Below, piece after piece: positions 57,144 to 64,000 of a DNA stretch of 64,000 nucleotides. The stretch covers positions 264,188,736 to 264,252,735 of the forward strand of contig NC_061508.1 in NCBI RefSeq assembly GCF_022539505.1, written 5' to 3'. The translations under genes were made by a program, and so were the position numbers. The notes beneath the pieces are model-generated. The model saw only the letters and a list, made by a program, of their open reading frames with translations. It was not told the DNA's origin and did no database searches. The number at the start of each line of letters is the position of its first letter. Position 1 is the first letter of the stretch. Origin of the DNA: Lolium rigidum. Its lineage: Eukaryota; Streptophyta; Magnoliopsida; Poales; Poaceae.

Positions 57144-59649
57144 CTAGCAAAAGTGCCCGTGCGTTGCGACGGGAGAATCTAATACTCAAATGCTCGGGCA
57201 AACCATTCGAAAAGTGCATGTGCGTTGCATCGGAAGAATCTAATACTCAAACGCTAGTGCAAACCATCCACGTTGACACTTCTCTTTATATGATGATCAT
57301 GTTTTCTCCTATTCATGAAGCAGTAGTCAAAATGCCTCTTTATATCCATATGTTTATTTCTAAATCACACTTTCTACTATTCATGGCATTGATGACTTGG
57401 ATTGCGAGCTCATCGGCGCACCAGCTTATAATACCAGACTTGTAATGATGGTGATGCCACACTTAAATTTTATTGAGATATGAATCCAAACGAATTTACA
57501 ATTAGCTTTCGTGCGTTGCTATATCTTGATTTTTATTGAATCTATGCCATAGAAAATTTATTATAAGCTTAGTTCGTACTTTAACCAAGCAATTACCTTT
57601 AGTTCAAAATCCTAAGAGAAAATAAGATGAGGCTAACAATGCAATAGCTTAAGCAAACAAAGAAAAATAATGTTGAACTACAAATAACTTTCTTTCTAAC
57701 AAACAAATTAAACAACTCCAAAGCACTGAAAAGCTAACAAAAGCTCATGTGAAGCCGATGACCTTCAGTCCTTCACCAATATGGCAAGATAGCTCTTGTA
57801 ATAATGAAAAACTTAATAAAGTTCATTTTGGTGTAAGAAATACTGGACATGATCACACTTTTAGTACCCGGTCAAAATACAACGGACCCTATGCCATGAA
57901 AATATTGTGCTTATAAGCTCCACAGAAGCTGATGAGTTGGCTGATGAGCTAATACAATATGATCCTAGGTTGTCATGAGTATAGCAAATTAGAATTTGAA
58001 TAACAACCATTACCTACTCTCTTATTTGATGTACAATAAGAGTGACTCATTATTCCAACAGTCTAATATAAAGGTCAATTGTGTGAGCTAGGTTCCTTTC
58101 TCATATTCCAACATTCATACATCAGGACCAAAGATGTCGCAGATGGATTTTGAGTAGGATAGAATGGATATTCTGTTTCGGTACTAAGTGCAGCCCAGCC
58201 CAGGTATATTCGTTGATCAAAGTTGCTGATTCTAGGAAATTCCTACAAAATGTCCTTTGGTAGGTGTGTATTTTCTCAACTGGGATAGCTCATCTTCCAA
58301 CTGTTCTGCAAATTCATCGATTGAAAAACAATCGCTGTAAATTGAACATGGGCCTGTACCTTTGGATTATATACGCAAGTTCCAGCAGCACAATGTCTAC
58401 ACTGCGTCATTCCGGTTATACTAAACTAAATGGCATTCGATTCCTTGTTAATTATGCAAATCAAAATCTCACCACAGAGTAGTACTATCTCCTTAGCCTC
58501 CTTGTAGTTGTTGACGGGAGCTGCTGACTGCTCTCCGTATCCCTGGAACCTCCGCAGCATCAGCGACTCTGTCAAGGGCGGCCGGCCGCGACGGCGTCTA
58601 CACCGCCTTGCTCTGGATGCAGATCTCGCACCCAGCCACACCCGTCTTCACCTCGTGCCGTGTCAGCGAGCGATGCACATGAGGACACGGGGAGGGCGGC
58701 GCTGAGCCCTGTGATTCGGCGCGCTCTGAGTCCGCCGTGGCGGCGGGGGATGCCCGTAGTTCGATTGGAGCTAGCACCAGAGGCAGGCCGGCAACCGCGT
58801 CGATGAGCGAGGGAGCTGGGGACGCGCGGGAGTCTCAGCAAGCAAGAAGTGGGGATGGGGTGAGCGGGGCCCTAGCCGGTGGCTGAGGCCCCTGCCGGCG
58901 GCGCGAGGCCTCGCTGGTAGGTTTCCGTGGGAGCTCGCATTGATGTCGATTGGGGATTTTTTCTTCTTCTTTTGCGGCTGTCACCGTCGGCCACATTCTC
59001 CCTCCCCTGGCTCTGCTCAGGTCGGGACGACAGGAACTTGATCTCTACGGCCGGTGCCCCGCCGCGCTAGGTACACGTTCCGCGGCACCACCCATCGACG
59101 TCCTTTGCTCCTGCTCGTACAGCGTGGCAGGCTCCGGATCCAGCTCGGTGAGCCGGCTCGGCCATGCCGCTAACGCCGCCAGTCCGTGAACGCCTGGCTC
59201 CACGCGTGGCGAGAAATTTCCGGCGAGGTTGCAATCGATTTGTTGGAAAATTTTCAACAGATCCGTGGGAGTCACCAGAGGAGGAGAGGTCTATATATCG
59301 GTGGATTTTTGTGTGCAAGGAGGCAAGAAATTAAACGAGCAAAATCAGAGATTTGATTCGGGAAACTGAGTTTGGTAAGAACTTGTTCTGGTTCGATTGG
59401 TCATCTCCTTATCTAGCGTGGCGGCGGGGATCGTGGACGGCACGGGCTGTGGGTTGTGGCTGTTCTTGGCGAGCGAGGGAGAGGGGATTTCTCGGGAGAG
59501 GAGAAAAAAGAAGACCGAACCGGTATAGTGGCACTGTACAGTAATATGTGTTCTGGTGGGAGGGTAAATCCGTCTCAAAAATTGTTGGACGAAAATTTTG
59601 GTAGAAACCTTAGCTCCTTTATTATTAGGTATATATATATATATATAGA
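57144..59649 (-). mobile_element. Helitron-type unit H3
   Basis: 3' end: CTAG 57144-57147 with hairpin cccgtgcgttgcgacggg, directly after the 5' end of H2. A second hairpin copy (aaaagtgcatgtgcgttgcatcgg) lies at about 57213-57232, suggesting an internal duplication of the 3' end. The 5' end reads ctttattattaggtatatata with a (ta)n stretch and ends TAGA at 59649. GC-rich segments near 58500-59260 give only ambiguous frames. Confidence 0.7.
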
Positions 59650-61479
59650 CTAGGACATTTGCCCGTGCTTCGCGACGGGTAATTTTTTTTGTATGTCATG
59701 AAAAGATTCATGTGCCAAAGTCAGCTGCCATGTTGATTTTCTGCGCCATGACACGCGAGACATCAGTTTTTAAGATTTTTCCACTATTTACATGAAAGAC
59801 TTCAAATTATATTCATCTATCATTTGTCATGGATTCATTAATTTTCAAATATGTTTATAGCCTATAGAGAATTTCACTATTAAAAGCTAGATTTATCTTG
59901 ATGGAAAGAATATACATAATTGCTCAAGACAAACCAATTCATCTCTATCCACCTCTCCGCTCCGTAGTTTTTCTAGATGGCTATGTTGTCCCGCCATCTT
60001 GTTAATATGGGTGTCATCTTCCTGCTCCAAAAACCCCATCGACGATCCATGGCCCGTTGCCATTGCGCACATCTTCTACACTCGGTTCGTATAAGTTCCA
60101 TGAATGACCTTATGCGGGACGATGTCGCGAGACCATCACTGATTTTTGTGTGTGTGGCACATATAATTGTTCCAAATCTAATGGAGCATTGATACAAAGT
60201 TGTAATATTTCAAGTCCTTTTTTCCTTAAAATGATAAATAGCTGTCCATATATGGTCTTGTTTTTTAGAACTTTGTATGTAATCGTACATACATACGCCT
60301 TTTTTGAGTCGATACGTACATATACACCTAGTACATAGATTTAGTTCACGTTGCTAGCATTATATAGCACATGGCCAGTGGAGCACTATATTGTCAGCAC
60401 CAGATCGAGCAGGGTAAAGAAAAATCCCCAAAATCCCATCATCTCGTTGTCCCACGCCCGGCACGCCTACGGGAAGCCTCCTCCGTCGCTGCATCCCTTT
60501 CCTCGATGGCTGCTGCCTTCCTTCCCTCGACGGCCGCCCGCCCTTCCCTTGCTGGCAGTCGCCTCCTCTAGTCCTCACCTCTGGCACGGCTCGTCCTTCT
60601 CTGTCCTCCTGCGGACATCACCTTCACTGCCGTAAAATATCCGGCGAATCGGCGCCGCCTCGGACCGACTCCTCGTGGCCAGGACGTTGACAACGCTGTC
60701 CGCGTCGAATCCCAGCGAAGAACGGCCGGATTCCAGCCAAATGAATGGCCACACGCTGCAACCCTGCCACCTGGACAGGCAATCATCCGATCTCCATCAA
60801 TGAACACCTACATGGCGCCGCCGCCCTCCCGGAGCACCGCCAGATAAGAAACAATAACTTCCCTTCGCCAGGCCCGGCACCGCGATGCGTAGCAGCGAGG
60901 CGGAAGGCGCGGGATGTGCGGGCAGAGGAAGTTGCCCGCGCGTCTCGCGGCGGTGCGGCTTGCAGATGCGTAGCGACTGCGTTGTCCCTACCTCCTCTCC
61001 TGCGCCGCCCGATGCAGCGCGCCTCCTTCGCTCCTTCATGCGCGTCACCTCCTGGCCGCCCTGCAGCTCTCCGCGCGCCCCTGCCTCGTCCTCGACCGCC
61101 TCCTCGATCTCCGCCCCGCGCCTCTTTCCTCTTCTCCCGTACGCGGCTGACCTCGTCAAGTTCGCCACGGCCGCCTGCGTACGGGTCCGTCCTCGAGCAA
61201 CTCCGGTCGTTCCTCTTCACCAGCACGGCTCCGGCTTCCTGGTGGTTGTAGTTAGCGGCACGGGTCGGTGGATCGAGCCGGCGTGCAAGGAGGTGGTCGG
61301 GGACGACGTGAAGGGGCAGGGCGGAGGCCCGCGGCCGGCGGCGGTGAGATGTTTCTGCGGGGAATTGCGGGTTATGTGAGCAGCACAGGACGTTCGTTCG
61401 TTCGGGTCCGGGAAAAAGAAAGAAACCAACCGGTAGTGGTAACTTGCGGTAGTATGTATTTTGGTGGGAGGGGTATAGA
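59650..61479 (-). mobile_element. Helitron-type unit H4
   Basis: 3' end: CTAG 59650-59653 with hairpin cccgtgcttcgcgacggg. The 5' end ggtgggaggggtataga ends at 61479. Compared with H2 and H3, about 60 bp of the usual 5'-proximal text (gtaaatccgtc ... ctttattatta) are missing before ggtataga. The GC-rich interior (60450-61430) has ambiguous ORFs without recognised domains. Confidence 0.65.
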
Positions 61480-61539
61480 TAGGAAATATGCCCGTGCTTT
61501 GCGACGGATAGAAAACGGCCCACTACCTCCTCTACTTCT
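61480..61539 (-). mobile_element. Remnant of a fifth Helitron 3' end
   Basis: TAGGAAATATG followed by cccgtgctttgcgacggat at 61490-61508 repeats the 3'-terminal hairpin of the array, with its first base changed from CTAG. The rest of this unit is absent, since LTR-like sequence of a gypsy element begins soon after. Confidence 0.5.
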
Positions 61540-62104
61540 CCTTCAGTGAGGCCACCCATTGACGTGGGCACTACCCTTCGAGTAACCCACATTACCCTAT
61601 CCTGTATTGACTAATTGGAGGCCCATGAAGACACCTGAAGGCGAGATGGGCCACCGAGGACTGCGCGCACCGAAGGTTCCTTGACGGGCAAGACAAGGAA
61701 GCGATCGAACAAGGAAAGATCGGATCTAAAACTACCGTAAACCTAGTCGTACTCGGTGAGACCTCTTGAGACCTAGCCTCCTATATAAAGGCCGGGAGAG
61801 GGGCTGCCGAGGGACACGATCAATCTTAGCCATCTTAGCCGAGAAAGCTTAGAGCTAGGGCATCTTAGCAACGAGCCATCTCGACGAGATCTCTGCCGAA
61901 CTATTCGGCACCCCATTGTAACCCATTATCATCATAATCAAGAACAGACGAGCGAGGACGTAAGGGTTTTACCTCATCGAGGGCCCCGAACCTGGGTAAA
62001 TCGCTCTCCCCGCTTGTCTGTGAACCGATGTCTCGTGTCAGCGTACAGGATTCCGTCAACCCTAAGCCCCTATCGGAGGGCATTGGCGAGGAGTACCCTC
62101 AACA
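61540..62104 (+). repeat. 5' LTR of a Tat-lineage gypsy element
   Basis: The 3' boundary is set by the primer-binding site TGGCGCCGTCTGTGGGAA at 62107-62124, which follows ccctcaaca. A TATA box (ctatataaag, 61781-61790) and an aataatcaag-like region upstream of the U5 fit an LTR. The 5' boundary is not certain; the LTR could start anywhere between about 61530 and 61606. No second LTR is in the window. Confidence 0.6.
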
Positions 62105-62950
62105 ATTGGCGCCGTCTGTGGGAACCCTATCGGCACAAGGCGAGGTCATCGGCGGCACCGATTACGTCCGCGGCGTTCTTACTCGAGTCACCGACACCAG
62201 CAAAGTCAAGAGACCCGATCCGCTGCGGATCCTTCGAATTTGTGCCGCACCGCGAAGAGCTTCACCCGAACTTTATGGCAACGTCTCGCAACACGGAAGC
62301 AATTTTCGGTGGCGTCCACTTCGTCGTCGACTCTGGAGGTTTTCTCCGCCTCCCCGGGGCCGACGCGTCCCACTCAAAGGCTGAGCCTCAAGAAGGTGTC
62401 CCTTCGGCAGCAACCCTAAAAGCTTCGCCCAGAAGCATACGAGAGAGCAATCGGGAAAATCTCGACGCCGCAGCTGGACAAAGAAAGAGACGAAAGAGTT
62501 CGCACCGTGAAGAGGAAGGCCAAACAGCAGCCCACCCTCGATGCTATGACATGTCATCAATCGGAGGACGCACCCGTTCTCCACACCTCTCGGCTACGGA
62601 GCGACTTGAAGCACCGTGTTATCTCCACTCTTATTTTGATCCTAAGGATGGTCGGGAAAAGTCCAGCCATGCTGCTAAGGAACTGCCGACACTTCCTTGA
62701 GATTCGGCGAGTTCGCGACGATCTTAGAGCTGAAGCCACATCAAGAGTTCGCATAATGGAAGAGAAAGCGAGGTCCTATGGTCATCGACCCGAGCCATAT
62801 GTACCGAAACCATACGAGCCAATGGAAAAAGCGAGTACGAACCGGTCGAGGCATTCCCGGCCATTGCGTGGACAGATCAACATGATCCACAAAACCAGCT
62901 TTTCGAAAAGAGAAATCAAAAAGTTCTCCCGAGAAGTAAAATACGCGAAG
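62105..62950 (+). pseudogene. Gag remnant of the right Tat-lineage element
   Basis: After the primer site, an N-terminal gag-like frame (62273-62700) reads MATSRNTEAIFGGVHFVVDS and a charged linker, then jumps to the C-terminal segment LHSYFDPKDGREKSSH that precedes the nucleocapsid in this lineage. The following frame (to about 62940) gives LRNCRHFLEIRRVRDDLRAE. The capsid core is missing, so much of gag was deleted. A frame change at about 62660 separates the pieces. Confidence 0.55.
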
Positions 62951-63800
62951 TTGCCATGGTTGATACGCCGGATTTTATTGATTGGTCGGATCGGAGCATC
63001 ACCTTCAGCAGGGGCGGATCACCCGAAGGCCGTCCCAAGGCCCGGTCACGCGGCCCTCGTCCTGGAAGCACAGATTGGAGGATAAAATATGGGCAAAGTA
63101 TTTATGGATGGTGGAAGCGGCTTAAACCTGCTATTCGCCAGCACAATGAGGGCAATGGGTCTAACAGTCGACATGCTAAAAGAATCCGACACAGGGTTCC
63201 ACGGCATTATACCGACTCGACCCGCCTACTCGCTGGGAAAAACATCATTGGACGTAGTCTTCGGCACGCCCGATGAATTTCGGGAAAGAAAGGATTGAGT
63301 TCGAGGTAGTCGATCGGGAATCTCGGTACCACGCCATCCTCGGCGGACCTGCGTTTGCCAAGTTCATGGCCGTGCCTCATTATGCATACCCGAAGCTAAA
63401 GATGCCGGGCAACAACGGGACCCCAATAACCGTTCACGGCAGCTTCGCTCGGTCGGACAAGCTGCGACGGGGAATTTCGAGAAGATCGCCTCGAAATTTG
63501 GAGCCAAGGAAGAACTCAACGCGATCGACGCCATCACAGATCACACACAGCCACCAGCCGACAATCGAAACGCAAGATTCGATGAGTTCGATACTACAAA
63601 GGAAACCAAGAAACTGCAGGTGCACCCAAGCGATCCGAAGAAAACGGTCAACACCTCGGCTGACCTAGATGTCGCATAGGAAAGCGCGCTCATCGAGTTC
63701 CTCCGTGAGCGCCGGGAGATATTTGCATGGGAGCCATCCGACATGCCGGGTATCCCCAGGGAACTCGGCCGAGCACGCCCTAAATGTTGACCCGACAGGC
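62951..63800 (+). pseudogene. Protease and linker of the right Tat-lineage element
   Basis: The protease is visible as HPKAVPRPGHAALVLEAQIG, VFMDGGSGLNLLFASTM (Asp-Gly-Gly-Ser loop as at 3573-3945), and LDVVFGTPDEF; it then runs on in another frame as ERIEFEVVDRESRYHAILGG and HYAYPKLKMPG. The linker contains HPSDPKKTVNTSADLDVA followed by a stop, then ALIEFLRERREIFAWEPSDM. Frame changes and stops show that it is dead. Confidence 0.75.
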
Positions 63801-63822
63801 CAAGCTAGTACGAGCGGTCGAT

Positions 63823-64000
63823 GCGACGATTCTCCGAACCCAAAAGAAGAGCAATTGGTGAAGAAGTTAATCGGCTCCGCAAGGCGGGATTCATCCGAGA
63901 GCTTAAGGAATGCGAATGGGTGGCTAATCCGGTCATGGTGCCAAAAAAGGACACAACCGCCCTTCGCATGTGCATCGATTACACCGGCCTTAACAAACAC
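63823..64000 (+). pseudogene. N-terminus of RT of the right Tat-lineage element, cut by the window edge
   Basis: The frame reads MRRFSEPKRRAIGEEVNRLR, FIRELKECEWVANPVMVPKK and LRMCIDYTGLNKH, clearly homologous to the RT at 598-1431, on the opposite strand. It runs off the window. Confidence 0.85.

Noticed and set aside
60745..61592. ORFs of 160-270 codons on both strands
   Set aside because: GC-rich Helitron interior with overlapping frames on both strands; one crosses the Helitron joint at 61479, so it cannot be a natural gene.
1..64000. tRNA genes, CRISPR arrays, prophage or bacterial operon features
   Set aside because: None seen; gene structure and transposon content are those of a plant nuclear genome.

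Overview
The window is nuclear DNA from a grass, most likely subfamily Pooideae. Three things point there. The one clearly intact host-type gene (15939-17513, +) encodes a berberine-bridge-enzyme-like flavoprotein that strongly resembles the grass group 4 pollen allergens. The LTR retrotransposons resemble families I know from wheat, barley and their relatives. Nearly all the remaining DNA is transposable elements nested inside one another. No prokaryotic features, CRISPR array, tRNA gene or complete rRNA gene was seen.

Layout. 1-3945 (-): decayed Tat-lineage Ty3/gypsy pol, split by a solo LTR (2041-3567) with a 5-bp target duplication. 3946-7231: a 1.6-kb LTR with its adjoining non-coding interior, then an unrecognised ORF. 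7335-13009: long LTR-like sequence. 13010-15235: broken gypsy gag. 15872-17700: the flavoprotein gene with its TATA box. 17941-29787: Helitron-type units joined end to end (+ orientation). These carry a Mutator-like element full of AACTTAG repeats, a CACTA element with a 5S-rRNA-derived cassette, a fold-back repeat, direct duplications and a CACTA terminus made of hairpins. 29795-31388: a tandem repeat and low-copy DNA with a possible PPR remnant.

31392-50088 is a nest three elements deep, with every junction visible. A PIF/Harbinger-type element (TSD TAA) carries an intact B3-domain ORF. It was split by a gag-only gypsy element, 32745-49913 (TSD CCGGC), whose right LTR was in turn split by an Athila-like element, 39729-49533 (TSD ACGAC). 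The gypsy element also carries an antisense acidic ORF. The Athila-like element has gag and protease but no reverse transcriptase, plus a second ORF behind a U3-like block. 50310-53083 (+): a Reina-like chromovirus (LTR, PBS, gag, protease, RT), cut in the RT catalytic motif by a head-to-tail array of four Helitron-type units (53084-61479, -). 61540-64000 (+): the 5' LTR and 5' part of another Tat-lineage element, running off the window.

The genes do not form a pathway. The flavoprotein gene and the B3 ORF are the only well-supported intact coding units. The most unusual observations are the two Helitron tandem arrays, the 5S-like cassette inside a CACTA element, the covarying GC-rich hairpin shared by U3 regions of several LTR families and an internal promoter-like block, and the antisense ORF. 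All family assignments come from reading the sequence; no database search was run.
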